This document shows, one piece after another, positions 1-6,853 of a DNA stretch of 9,687 nucleotides. The stretch covers positions 1 through 9,687 of the forward strand of contig JADGGF010000137.1 in NCBI GenBank assembly GCA_019690055.1, written 5' to 3'. The notes beneath the pieces were generated by a model. That model searched no databases. It was not told where the DNA came from and saw nothing but the letters and a program-made list of their open reading frames with translations. The translations under genes were made by a program, and so were the position numbers. How positions within the stretch are numbered: the stretch's first letter is position 1; every line of letters begins with the position of its first letter. The DNA comes from Micromonosporaceae bacterium. Lineage in GTDB: Bacteria; Actinomycetota; Actinomycetes; Mycobacteriales; Micromonosporaceae.

Positions 1-314
1 CCGCTACCCCGACCGGCCGTTTCCTGGGGGTGGTCCACTTCCAGCGCCTGCTGCGCGAGCCGCCCTCCTCGCTGATCGGCAAGTTCATCGACACCGACAT
101 CGACCCGCTCCGCCCCGAGGCGACCGTCGTGGAGATCACCAAGCGGCTCGCCACGTACAACCTGGTGGCGATCGCCGTGGTCGACTCCGCCGACCGCCTG
201 GTCGGGGCCGTGACCGTCGACGACCTGCTCGACCACCTGCTGCCGCGGGACTGGCGCGATCGGGACGCCCAGCCGCGGCGGCGCATGACGCGTGAGCGGC
301 GGGTCCATGTCTGA
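1..314 (+). CDS. MgtE-N/CBS domain protein, 3' end (partial)
   Basis: The reading frame is open from the left edge (first full codon at 3) to TGA 312-314, about 104 residues, so the 5' part lies outside the window. What is visible is the end of one CBS motif (GRFLGVVHFQRLL) and a complete second one, with FIDTDIDPLRPEATVVEITKRL, then VAIAVVD, then LVGAVTVDDLLDHLLP. This order and the closing DDLLDHLLPxDW resemble the soluble actinobacterial proteins that carry an MgtE intracellular domain and a CBS pair but lack the transporter's five-helix membrane part. No membrane segment follows here, and the protein ends in an Arg-rich tail. CBS pairs usually sense adenine nucleotides or Mg2+; the ligand cannot be read from this fragment. 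It overlaps the DUF1003 gene by 8 bp, which suggests translational coupling. A full MgtE channel is unlikely because the protein stops right after CBS2. Confidence 0.8.
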   Translation, partial: ATPTGRFLGVVHFQRLLREPPSSLIGKFIDTDIDPLRPEATVVEITKRLATYNLVAIAVVDSADRLVGAVTVDDLLDHLLPRDWRDRDAQPRRRMTRERRVHV

Positions 315-957
315 GGACCGGCCGTTGTCGTCGACGAACCGGGCTCACGAGCGAGCGCGGCTGCGCGAAACCGTACGGCGGCGGGGACCGGTTCGGCTGG
401 ACCAGCCCCGCGAGACGCGGCTGCGCCTGCCGCGGTACGACCCGGAGGCGTTCGGCCGGTGGTCGGAGGGGATCGCCCGGTTCATGGGGACGGCCCGGTT
501 CCTGGTCTACATGAGCGTGGTGATCGTCCTGTGGATCGGCTGGAACACGCTCGCTCCGCCGGACTGGCGCTTCGACCCGTACACGTTCACGTTCCTGACC
601 CTGATGCTGTCCATCCAGGCCTCGTACGCGGCCCCGCTCATCCTGCTCGCCCAGAACCGCCAGGCCGACCGGGACCGCCTGGCCCTGGAGGAGGACCGCC
701 GGCGGGCCGCGATGCAGAAGGCGGACACCGAGTACCTCACCCGGGAGATCGCCGCCCTGCGCATCGCGCTCGGCGACGTGGCGACCCGCGACTTCCTGCG
801 GGGAGAGCTCAACCGGCTGGGGGAACAGATCGCCGAGACCGTCGAGTCGGCGAGCGCGCCACCGAGCCCGCCCCGGCCGGCCAAGTCCGGGGGCAAACCA
901 CCGCGCCGCGCCGGTCAGGGGCGACCGGGCCGCCGGCACCCCGGAGCAGACACCTGA
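307..957 (+). CDS. DUF1003 family membrane protein
   Basis: A 216-residue protein with two membrane helices (about 64-84 and 94-115), followed by the family hallmark QNRQADRDR at 116-124. Next comes a charged, probably coiled-coil stretch (about 125-182) with heptad-like Leu/Ala spacing, and a Pro/Arg/Lys-rich tail. This is the standard DUF1003 layout; the biochemical function of the family is not established. The N-terminal 60 residues are very basic, so the N terminus is probably cytoplasmic. I chose ATG 307 because it overlaps the upstream stop (coupled translation) and has GGCGGG just before it; GTG 292 is in frame and would add five residues. The pairing with an MgtE/CBS protein recurs in actinobacteria and suggests a shared membrane or ion-related role, which is inference. 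A strong hairpin starts 11 bp after the stop. Confidence 0.85.
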   Translation: MSEDRPLSSTNRAHERARLRETVRRRGPVRLDQPRETRLRLPRYDPEAFGRWSEGIARFMGTARFLVYMSVVIVLWIGWNTLAPPDWRFDPYTFTFLTLMLSIQASYAAPLILLAQNRQADRDRLALEEDRRRAAMQKADTEYLTREIAALRIALGDVATRDFLRGELNRLGEQIAETVESASAPPSPPRPAKSGGKPPRRAGQGRPGRRHPGADT

Positions 958-967
958 ATGCGACTGC

Positions 968-998
968 GCCGCGCGCCTCAAGGGGCAGGGCGCGCGGC
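968..998 (+). terminator. GC-rich hairpin after the DUF1003 gene
   Basis: A perfect 10-bp inverted repeat (968-977, GCCGCGCGCC, with 989-998) encloses an 11-base loop and begins 11 bases after the DUF1003 stop. There is no T-run after it, which is common for actinobacterial terminators. It most likely ends the MgtE/CBS-DUF1003 transcript before the separately promoted mrp gene. Confidence 0.6.
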
Positions 999-1128
999 AC
1001 TCCCTCGATCCTGGCAGAGTTCGGCACCTCGGTCCAGCCGACGGGCCGACCCGCGGTGGGTGTACGGCCACGTGCCGCGGTGATGTGCGCAACGACCCCT
1101 GGGACGTGGCGGTGCGGCCACGCCGGCA

Positions 1129-1134
1129 TAGGGT
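1129..1134 (+). promoter_or_regulatory. Putative -10 box for leaderless mrp transcript
   Basis: TAGGGT fits the actinobacterial TAnnnT -10 consensus and ends 7 bases before ATG 1142, so transcription would start at or next to the A of the start codon. No convincing -35 hexamer is seen 16-19 bases upstream. AGGG at 1130-1133 could alternatively serve as a weak Shine-Dalgarno sequence. The remaining bases between the 998 hairpin and this box hold no gene that I can support. Confidence 0.4.
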
Positions 1135-1141
1135 TGGTGAC

Positions 1142-2311
1142 ATGCCGGCGCCCACCACCAACGCCGAAAGCGCCGCCCCCGGCGCGCGCGAGGACGCCAT
1201 CCGAGCCGCGCTGGCCGGGGTGCGCGATCCCGAGATCCGTCGTCCCATCACCGAGCTGGGCATGGTCGAGTCCGTGACCCTCGACGACGGCACCGCCACG
1301 ATCGGCGTACTGCTCACCGTCGCCGGCTGCCCCATGCGCACCACCCTCGAGCGGGACATCACGGCGGCCGTCGGCGCGGTCGACGGCGTTGCGCGGGTCG
1401 TCGTCAACTTCGGGGTGATGACGGCCCAGCAGCGTCAGGACCTGCAGCGCCGCCTGCGGGGCGAGTCGGGAACAGGCGCGGTGATCCCCTTCGCGCAGCC
1501 GTCGTCGCGTACCCGGGTCTACGCGATCGCCAGCGGCAAGGGCGGCGTCGGCAAGTCCTCGGTCACGGTCAACCTCGCCGCGGCGCTCGCGGCCCGCGGC
1601 CTGTCGGTCGGCGTCATTGACGCCGACATCTACGGCCACTCGGTGCCCCGGATGCTGGGCGTGACCGGCCGCCCCACGCAGGTCGAGGACATGATCATGC
1701 CGCCTCAGGCCCACGGCGTGAAGGTGATCTCGATCGGGATGTTCACCGCGGGCAACGCCGCCGTGGTCTGGCGGGGTCCGATGCTGCACCGAGCGCTGGA
1801 GCAGTTCCTGGCCGACGTGTTCTGGGGCGACCTGGACGTGCTGCTGCTCGACCTACCCCCGGGGACCGGCGACGTGGCCATCTCGTTGGCCCAGCTCCTG
1901 CCGACCTCAGAGATCATCGTGGTCACCACGCCCCAGACGGCGGCGGCCGAGGTCGCCGAGCGGGCGGGCTCGGTCGTGTCGCAGACCCACCAGCGCCTGG
2001 TCGGGGTGGTTGAGAACATGTCCTGGCTCGATCTGCCCGACGGATCCCGCATGGAGATCTTCGGTTCGGGTGGGGGTGCGGCCGTGGCGGAGTCGCTGTC
2101 GCGCCTGGTGGGCGCTCCGGTGCCCCTGCTCGGGCAGGTACCGCTGGACACCCGGCTGCGGGAGTCCGGCGACAAGGGCCTCCCGATCGTGCTCGCCGAC
2201 CCTGACTCTCCCGCCGCCGTGGCGCTGACCTCGATCGCGGCCGGCCTCGCCGTCCGGCGGGAGTCCCTGGCCGGCAAGTCGCTGGGCCTGTCCCCCACCC
2301 GCCGTTCCTGA
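1142..2311 (+). CDS. mrp: Mrp/ApbC-type iron-sulfur carrier P-loop ATPase
   Basis: A 389-residue protein with the normal Mrp layout. An N-terminal MIP18/DUF59 domain (about 12-95) contains DPEIRRPITELGMV and the conserved Cys in TVAGCPMRTTL. The ATPase domain follows: deviant Walker A GKGGVGKSS (132-140, Lys133 and Lys138), the switch I DADIYG (160-165), and LLLDLPPGTGD (234-244). Family members bind and transfer Fe-S clusters in the cytoplasm. The CxxC motif that bridges a cluster in classical ApbC/Nbp35 proteins is absent: the loop after VVENMS (290-294) reads WLDLPDGSRMEIFG, with no cysteine. I recall the M. tuberculosis Mrp being similar, so this is probably an actinobacterial subtype rather than decay. 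ATG 1142 is preferred over in-frame GTG 1085 because family homology starts here and a -10 box precedes it. It is convergent with tatB. Confidence 0.93.
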   Translation: MPAPTTNAESAAPGAREDAIRAALAGVRDPEIRRPITELGMVESVTLDDGTATIGVLLTVAGCPMRTTLERDITAAVGAVDGVARVVVNFGVMTAQQRQDLQRRLRGESGTGAVIPFAQPSSRTRVYAIASGKGGVGKSSVTVNLAAALAARGLSVGVIDADIYGHSVPRMLGVTGRPTQVEDMIMPPQAHGVKVISIGMFTAGNAAVVWRGPMLHRALEQFLADVFWGDLDVLLLDLPPGTGDVAISLAQLLPTSEIIVVTTPQTAAAEVAERAGSVVSQTHQRLVGVVENMSWLDLPDGSRMEIFGSGGGAAVAESLSRLVGAPVPLLGQVPLDTRLRESGDKGLPIVLADPDSPAAVALTSIAAGLAVRRESLAGKSLGLSPTRRS

Positions 2312-2349
2312 CCCACTGGGCGCGGCCGAGTGCGGTGACCTGGTCGACA

Positions 2350-2364
2350 TCCCGGTTATCGGGA
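2350..2364. terminator. Weak hairpin between convergent mrp and tatB
   Basis: TCCCG (2350-2354) and CGGGA (2360-2364) form a 5-bp stem with loop GTTAT in the 84-bp gap between the two stop codons. It could serve both strands, but it is short and has no T-tract, so this is a weak call. Confidence 0.25.
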
Positions 2365-2395
2365 GTCGGGTGGCGTCAGATGGGCGGCTGGTACG

Positions 2396-2809
2396 TCAGG
2401 TGGCGTCGGGGTCCGTCTGGGGGGCGCGTGGCTGGTCGGACACCTGATCGCTCCCGCGACGCGGCGCGCCCGGCTCGATGGCCCCGCGGACATCGGAGCC
2501 GGCGCGGCGAATGTCCGACTCGATCCCGCGCAGATTCCGGGAGAGGTCGTCCAGCGGACGGCGCAGCGCGGCCTGCTCCTCGTCGGTGAACACGTGCTTG
2601 CGGATGAACGTCTTCGGGTTCAGGTCCTCGAGCGTGACCTGGGTACCCAGCTCCCGACTCAGCCCGTCGGTCGCCTCCCGCGCCATCGCGCGGAGCCGGC
2701 GCAACAGGCGCACGACATCGCTGACCAGCTTGGGTAACCGCTCAGGCCCAAGAAGGAACAGGGCGAGCAGCACCAGCACGATGATTTCCCAGGCGTTCAG
2801 GTTGCCCAC
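2396..2809 (-). CDS. tatB: Sec-independent protein translocase subunit TatB
   Basis: A 137-residue protein. The short N-terminal membrane helix (about 6-20) is followed by the Tat hinge GPERLPKL (Gly21-Pro22) and an amphipathic helix (about 25-50). Glu8 in the membrane helix matches the polar residue typical of TatB and, with the long polar C-terminal part, favours TatB over TatA. Residues 60-90 carry the actinobacterial TatB signature TLEDLNPKTFIRKHVFTDEE; the tail is disordered and rich in Pro, Asp and Gln. TatB with TatC recognises twin-arginine signal peptides of folded substrates. No tatA or tatC gene lies in the window. The GTG start is set by a strong GAGGAGG ribosome site (complement of 2817-2823) with 7-base spacing. 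It lies 254 bp downstream of htrA on the same strand, so it may be co-transcribed or have its own promoter. A poor TAGGCT -10 candidate lies at complement 2898-2903. Confidence 0.93.
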   Translation of the reverse strand: MGNLNAWEIIVLVLLALFLLGPERLPKLVSDVVRLLRRLRAMAREATDGLSRELGTQVTLEDLNPKTFIRKHVFTDEEQAALRRPLDDLSRNLRGIESDIRRAGSDVRGAIEPGAPRRGSDQVSDQPRAPQTDPDAT

Positions 2810-2960
2810 CGTGCCGCCTCCTCACTGCGCCCTGCCGCCCTCGCGCCTCGCCGGAGGAGACGGCTGGACACACCGACCTCGCTCAGCACGCGGCACTAGC
2901 CTACGCGCCCGGAGCGCCAATTGGACATGCCCGCCAGGTCAGACCAGCGCCCCAACCCGA

Positions 2961-3061
2961 CCATCACCGGACAGCCCCGGCCACCACCGAGCGGTCCCAG
3001 CCATCACGTGGACCGCCCAGCCATGACGTGGACCGGCGCGACCATCCTCGGGCAGCCACAC
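2961..3061. repeat. Degenerate 20-bp tandem repeat, about five copies
   Basis: Five consecutive units start at 2961, 2981, 3001, 3021 and 3042, each opening CCAtCAC or a close variant; one extra base precedes the last unit. The best pair is 3001-3020 and 3021-3040, which share CCATsACGTGGACCG. It fills the gap between the htrA stop and the tatB leader, so it would be transcribed as spacer RNA if the two genes share a message. Unit length, degeneracy and lack of spacers exclude a CRISPR. I see no gene in 2810-3063. Confidence 0.6.
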
Positions 3062-3063
3062 CG

Positions 3064-4299
3064 TCACTGGGCGTCGGCGGCGAGCACCACGGTGGCGTTC
3101 TGGACAGCCCCACCACGGCGGTAGGCGATCGTGACCGTCGTGCCCGGATCGTGGCGGCGCACGATCGCGATCAGATCGTGCGGCTGCTCCACCACGTGCT
3201 TGTCGATCCGGATCACGATGTCGCCCGTCCGGAGGCCGGCAGCGGCGGCGGGTCCGGCCGCGTCCACCGACGTGATGCGCACACCCCCGCCCGGACCGTC
3301 GTACGGGTCGACCTCGGCGCCCACGACCGTCCGACGGGCTCGACCTGTGTCGATCAGGTCGGTGGCGACCCGCATGGCCTGGTTGATGGGGATCGCGAAC
3401 GCGATACCGATGTTGCCGGCCTCGTTGCCGTTGGCCGCGAGAGACTTGATCACCGCGTTGACGCCGATCACCCGGCCGGAGAAGTCGAACAGGGGACCTC
3501 CGGAGCTGCCCCGGTTGACCGCCGCATCGGTCTGAATCGCGGCGTAGTAGCGGGGCACGCCCGCGGCGTCGCGGGCCTCGATGGTGCGGTCGATGGCGCT
3601 GACGATGCCCATCGTGACCGTGCCGGGCAGCCCGAGCGGGGTACCGATCGCGAAGACGCCGTCGCCGGCCGACACGGCGTCGGAGTCGCCGATAAGGACC
3701 GGAGCGAGCGGCGACTTCGACACGCGGAGGACCGCGATGTCGGACTCGGCGTCCCGACCGACCACTGTCGCCGACACCGGCGTGCCGTCGGAGAACGTCA
3801 CCGAGATGCGATCGTCCGCAGCACCCTGCACAACGTGTTCATTCGTCAAAATGTAGCCATCTTTACCAATGACGAAACCTGAGCCAATGCTCTCGCCTCG
3901 AGCGGTCTTCGCGCTGACCGTCACCACGCTGGGTCCCGCGCGGCGCACGAGATCCGGCAACGAGCCCGGTATCCGCAGCATGGGCGGAGGGCCGCCCTCG
4001 GCGCCGAGCACGACCGGCTCCTGCCGCGCCGCCGCCACCACGTATCCCACACCGCCACCGAGCAGCCCGGCGAGCAGGCCGGCGAGCACTGCCACCACGA
4101 CCACAGAGCGAGCGCCGAAGACGACTGGCTCCGGCGGCCGTGGCTCGGCCGGCGGGGGCACCGCGGGCTCCGGTGGGGGCGCCACGATCACCGCCGGCGA
4201 GTCGGGGTCTCGCCACGGGTCGTTCAGAGCATCAGACCACCACGGCGAGCTCTCGCCATCATGGCGGGAGCCCCGCGCACCGTTGGCAGTGACCGCCAC
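3064..4299 (-). CDS. htrA: HtrA/DegP-like membrane-anchored serine protease with PDZ domain
   Basis: A 411-residue protein. A cytoplasmic N-terminal part has a Trp-rich WWSDALNDPWRDP segment (20-32) and a Pro-rich stretch (40-58), then one membrane helix (about 65-91). The extracytoplasmic trypsin-like domain (about 112-310) has the catalytic triad His155 (TNEHVV), Asp187 (ESDIAVL) and Ser266 (RGSSGGPL). A single PDZ domain follows (about 325-405). The Ser motif reads GSSGG rather than the commoner GNSGG, which should still be active. Family members degrade or refold misfolded envelope proteins. The GTG start is fixed by GGAGGTGA (complement of 4306-4313) with 6-base spacing. In relatives I recall, sigE and an anti-sigma gene precede htrA; here a divergent methyltransferase is adjacent instead. 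Codons 137-157 form an AT-rich patch (about 43% GC) over the His motif. Confidence 0.93.
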   Translation of the reverse strand: MAVTANGARGSRHDGESSPWWSDALNDPWRDPDSPAVIVAPPPEPAVPPPAEPRPPEPVVFGARSVVVVAVLAGLLAGLLGGGVGYVVAAARQEPVVLGAEGGPPPMLRIPGSLPDLVRRAGPSVVTVSAKTARGESIGSGFVIGKDGYILTNEHVVQGAADDRISVTFSDGTPVSATVVGRDAESDIAVLRVSKSPLAPVLIGDSDAVSAGDGVFAIGTPLGLPGTVTMGIVSAIDRTIEARDAAGVPRYYAAIQTDAAVNRGSSGGPLFDFSGRVIGVNAVIKSLAANGNEAGNIGIAFAIPINQAMRVATDLIDTGRARRTVVGAEVDPYDGPGGGVRITSVDAAGPAAAAGLRTGDIVIRIDKHVVEQPHDLIAIVRRHDPGTTVTIAYRRGGAVQNATVVLAADAQ

Positions 4300-4423
4300 G
4301 CCCGTTCACCTCCGTCACGCCCGACGTCCCGGCACCCCTCCCTCGGCCGACAACCGGGACAAGTGCGGCGCATCGGACTCAGAATCGCACGCATGGTCCC
4401 TGTCCGGGGCCGCCATCGCCGCA

Positions 4424-4429
4424 TAGGCT
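4424..4429 (+). promoter_or_regulatory. Candidate -10 box in the htrA/methyltransferase divergent gap
   Basis: TAGGCT fits TAnnnT, with a poor -35 (TGTCCG, 4401-4406) 17 bases upstream. It would start a methyltransferase transcript near 4436 with a leader of about 57 bases. The 193-bp gap (4300-4492) holds no gene, no zinc-finger remnant and no clear ECF-type GGAAC/CGTT promoter that I can see. Confidence 0.25.
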
Positions 4430-4492
4430 CCCCGAACGAAGGTCATCCGGGCGTCCACGGAGCGTGGGCGCCCTGGTGCTGGACGGCTTCGC

Positions 4493-5101
4493 GTGGCGGA
4501 CCGGGAGGCGACCATCGACGGCGACCCGATGGACCTCGGCGCCCACTGGGAAGGGGCGCCGAGGGTGGGAACCAACTACCTTCGTCCGGTCATCACGCAC
4601 ACCATGCGCTGGTCGGCGGAGTTCGCTGTCCCCTGCGTCTCGCCCGCCACAGGCGCGGTGCTCCGCCTGCTCGCCGCCGCGACGCGGGCTCGCGCCGTCG
4701 TGGAGATCGGCACCGGCCTGGGCGTGAGCGGGCTGTGGCTGCTCGACGGCCTCGGACCGGAGGGCGTGCTGACGAGCATCGACGCCGACGCCGACCTCCA
4801 CGCGATGGCCCGCCAGGCGTACGCGGCCGCCGGGCACCCGTCCGGGCGATACCGCCTGCTCACCGGCCGCGCCGAGGTTCTCCTGGGCCGGCTCACCGAC
4901 GCCGCCTACGACCTGGTGTTCGTCGACGTCGCCGAGCAACGTCCGCAGTGGACTGACGCCGCGGCCCGGTTACTCCGGCCAGGCGGCCTGGTCGTCCTGC
5001 ATGAACCGTCCGATGAGGACCGCGACCGCCTCGACGCTCCACAGTGGACATCGGCCGACCTGGGGCCCGAGCTGCTGGCCGCCACCCGCGGTCAGTCCTG
5101 A
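4493..5101 (+). CDS. O-methyltransferase family protein (class I SAM-dependent)
   Basis: A 202-residue protein. It has SAM motif I VVEIGTGLGVSGLW (69-82), the acidic strand-2 residue in LTSIDADAD (Asp97), and motif DLVFVD (140-145), all typical of the caffeoyl-CoA/catechol O-methyltransferase-like family. It resembles M. tuberculosis Rv1220c in sequence and position. Two features suggest altered chemistry. The metal-binding DADK motif of the family reads DVAE (145-148), and the later Asp-Asn pair expected after LRPGGLVVL is replaced by HEPSDE. The C-terminal part is also short; WTSADLGPELLAATRG looks like a collapsed version of the usual ending. The substrate is unknown. GTG 4493 has GGACGG 6 bases upstream, but ATG 4529 is a possible alternative start. 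It is convergent with the aminopeptidase gene, with only 4 bp between stops. Confidence 0.82.
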   Translation: MADREATIDGDPMDLGAHWEGAPRVGTNYLRPVITHTMRWSAEFAVPCVSPATGAVLRLLAAATRARAVVEIGTGLGVSGLWLLDGLGPEGVLTSIDADADLHAMARQAYAAAGHPSGRYRLLTGRAEVLLGRLTDAAYDLVFVDVAEQRPQWTDAAARLLRPGGLVVLHEPSDEDRDRLDAPQWTSADLGPELLAATRGQS

Positions 5102-5105
5102 GCAA

Positions 5106-6728
5106 TCAGCCCTGACCTGGGGCCGGCACCGCCCCGCTGGCCACCGCGCGCAGGAAGGCGACCAGCAGACGTACGCCCCACCCGGTCGCGCCCTTGACCA
5201 GCGGCCCGTTGTCGCGGTCGCTCCACGCTGGCGCAGACATGTCGATGTGTGCCCAGCAGTCCCGGTGGTCGCCCGCGAGCTCCCGCAGGTACAAGGCGGC
5301 CACGACGGCGCCGGCCTGGGATGGCCGACCGATGTTCGCCCGGTCCGCGACGTCGCTGTGCAGCAAGCCGACGTAGTCGTCCGGCAGGGGCAGCGGCCAC
5401 ACCGGCTCGCCGGCCTCGGCCCCGGCGGCCCGCAGCGCCTCGGCCAGCACGCCACAGTCGCTGAACAGGGCGGCGGTCTGTTTGCCGAGGGCGACGTGCG
5501 AGGCCCCGGTGAGCGTGGCCAGATCGATGAGCCAGTCCGGCCGCAGGCGCTTGGCCGCGTACGCGAGCGCGTCGCCGAGCACCAGCCGTCCTTCCGCGTC
5601 GGTGTCGAGCACCTCGGTGGTGGTCCCGCCGTAGTGCCGGACGATGTCGCCGGGGCGCATCGACGACCCGGAGACCAGGTTCTCGGCGAGGGGCGCCAGG
5701 GCGGTCACCCGCACCGGCAGAGCCAGGTCAGCGGCGGCGAGCACGGTGGCGCACACGGCGGCGGCGGCGCCCATGTCCTTGCGCATGAGCCGCATCCCGT
5801 CCAGCGGCTTGAGCGAGATGCCCCCGGTGTCGAAGCAGATGCCCTTGCCTGCGAGAACCACGTGCGCACGGGCCCCCCGCGGCCGCCAGCTCAGTTCGAC
5901 GAAGCGGGGCGGCCGGCGTGACCCCCGCCCGACCGCGAGCACGCCGCCGAACCCGCCCGCGGCGAGGTCGTTCTCGTCCAGGACGGTCGCGGTGACTCCG
6001 GGCCGACGGGCGGCGGCCTGCGTCACCCGGTCGGCGAACCACTTCGGTGACTTCTGCACGCTCGGGGTGTTGGTGAGGTCCCGGGCCAGGGCCACGGCGT
6101 CGGCCAGCACCCGTGCGTCGGCCACGGCCTGACGGACCGCCGCCACGTCGCCGGCGGCGGTGACGAGCGTGATGCGTCGCAGGCCGGGGGGCTCGGCGTC
6201 GCCGTCGGGTCGGCGGGCCGCACGACCGGGTAGCTGGAACCGGTAGGCCGCGAGCCAGGCGCCGAGGGCCAGCTCGCCGGCGACGGCCGCGACGGAATCG
6301 GGTACGTCCGCAGCGCCGGCCAGCGCGGAGCTGCCCGGGAGCGCTACCACGAGCGAGGTGTGCCGGTCGTCGGCCGCGCGCACCAGCGCCGCGCCCGCGT
6401 CCCGCCAGGCTCGCCGGCCGCCGTCACCGACGCCGTAGAGCAGCACGTGCCCGGGATCGCGGGTGGGCCGGGGAAGGTGCCGCACCGTCCCGGCGCCGCC
6501 AGCGCCCCGCACGCCACGCAGCAGATGCGTGATCTCAGTGACCAGCGGTTCGGGCAGGCTCCAGGCGGTGGGCTGCAGGGCGGCCGCGTCGGATGGCGCA
6601 TCGGTGCCCTCCGACGGGGTCGCGGCATCCGCCGGCGGCGCGACCGGTAGGGCGACCACGGCCGCAGCGGCGCGGCCCCGTCCGACCGGCAGCGAAGAAG
6701 CGTCAACGACCGAGAGCGACAGCCGCAT
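5106..6728 (-). CDS. pepA: Leucyl aminopeptidase, peptidase family M17
   Basis: A 540-residue protein from ATG 6728. A poorly conserved Ala-rich N-terminal domain (to about 185) precedes the M17 catalytic domain. All key residues are present at the spacing of E. coli PepA: Lys295 and Asp300 (GKGICFDTGG), catalytic Lys307, Asp318 (MRKDMGAAA), Asp377 and Glu379 (the M17 motif NTDAEGRL, here DTDAEGRL), and Arg381. These bind two divalent metals and the bicarbonate that acts as base. The cytoplasmic enzyme removes N-terminal residues, often Leu, from peptides and normally forms hexamers. Length is slightly above the usual 480-510 because of the N-terminal linkers. GTG 6740 would add four residues; ATG 6728 is preferred because a -10-like TAGTGT lies just upstream and no Shine-Dalgarno sequence is seen. 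I infer no functional link to its neighbours. Confidence 0.93.
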   Translation of the reverse strand: MRLSLSVVDASSLPVGRGRAAAAVVALPVAPPADAATPSEGTDAPSDAAALQPTAWSLPEPLVTEITHLLRGVRGAGGAGTVRHLPRPTRDPGHVLLYGVGDGGRRAWRDAGAALVRAADDRHTSLVVALPGSSALAGAADVPDSVAAVAGELALGAWLAAYRFQLPGRAARRPDGDAEPPGLRRITLVTAAGDVAAVRQAVADARVLADAVALARDLTNTPSVQKSPKWFADRVTQAAARRPGVTATVLDENDLAAGGFGGVLAVGRGSRRPPRFVELSWRPRGARAHVVLAGKGICFDTGGISLKPLDGMRLMRKDMGAAAAVCATVLAAADLALPVRVTALAPLAENLVSGSSMRPGDIVRHYGGTTTEVLDTDAEGRLVLGDALAYAAKRLRPDWLIDLATLTGASHVALGKQTAALFSDCGVLAEALRAAGAEAGEPVWPLPLPDDYVGLLHSDVADRANIGRPSQAGAVVAALYLRELAGDHRDCWAHIDMSAPAWSDRDNGPLVKGATGWGVRLLVAFLRAVASGAVPAPGQG

Positions 6729-6736
6729 GCCCGAAG

Positions 6737-6742
6737 ACACTA
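6737..6742 (-). promoter_or_regulatory. Putative -10 box for pepA
   Basis: On the minus strand TAGTGT lies 8 bases before ATG 6728, so the transcript would be leaderless or nearly so. No good -35 is visible. If it is used, GTG 6740 lies inside the promoter and cannot be the start. Confidence 0.35.
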
Positions 6743-6853
6743 GATCGCCGCCCGGAAGCCCGAAACCGTGGGCGGGCTTGTCGTAGCGGCGATCACCGAG
6801 GCCGGATCACCTCGGGCAGGCTGGCGACCTCGGTCGGGTCGAGACGCCGACAG

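Noticed and set aside
1085..1141. GTG 1085 as mrp start
   Set aside because: The added residues are not family-like and contain the probable -10 box; ATG 1142 fits homologues.
136..1407. 423-codon open frame on the minus strand
   Set aside because: It is antisense to the CBS, DUF1003 and mrp genes, has low-complexity Arg/Ser/Pro composition, and lacks any domain.
809..1789. 326-codon open frame on the minus strand
   Set aside because: It overlaps mrp and DUF1003 in antisense, and the composition is that of a frame shadow.
2961..3061. CRISPR array
   Set aside because: Units are contiguous 20-mers without spacers, they are degenerate, and no cas gene is present. The Cas2-like fold in the PaaX-type protein is a normal part of that family.
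3028..3882. 284-codon open frame on the plus strand
   Set aside because: It is the antisense shadow of htrA; the opposite strand carries a full catalytic triad and PDZ domain.
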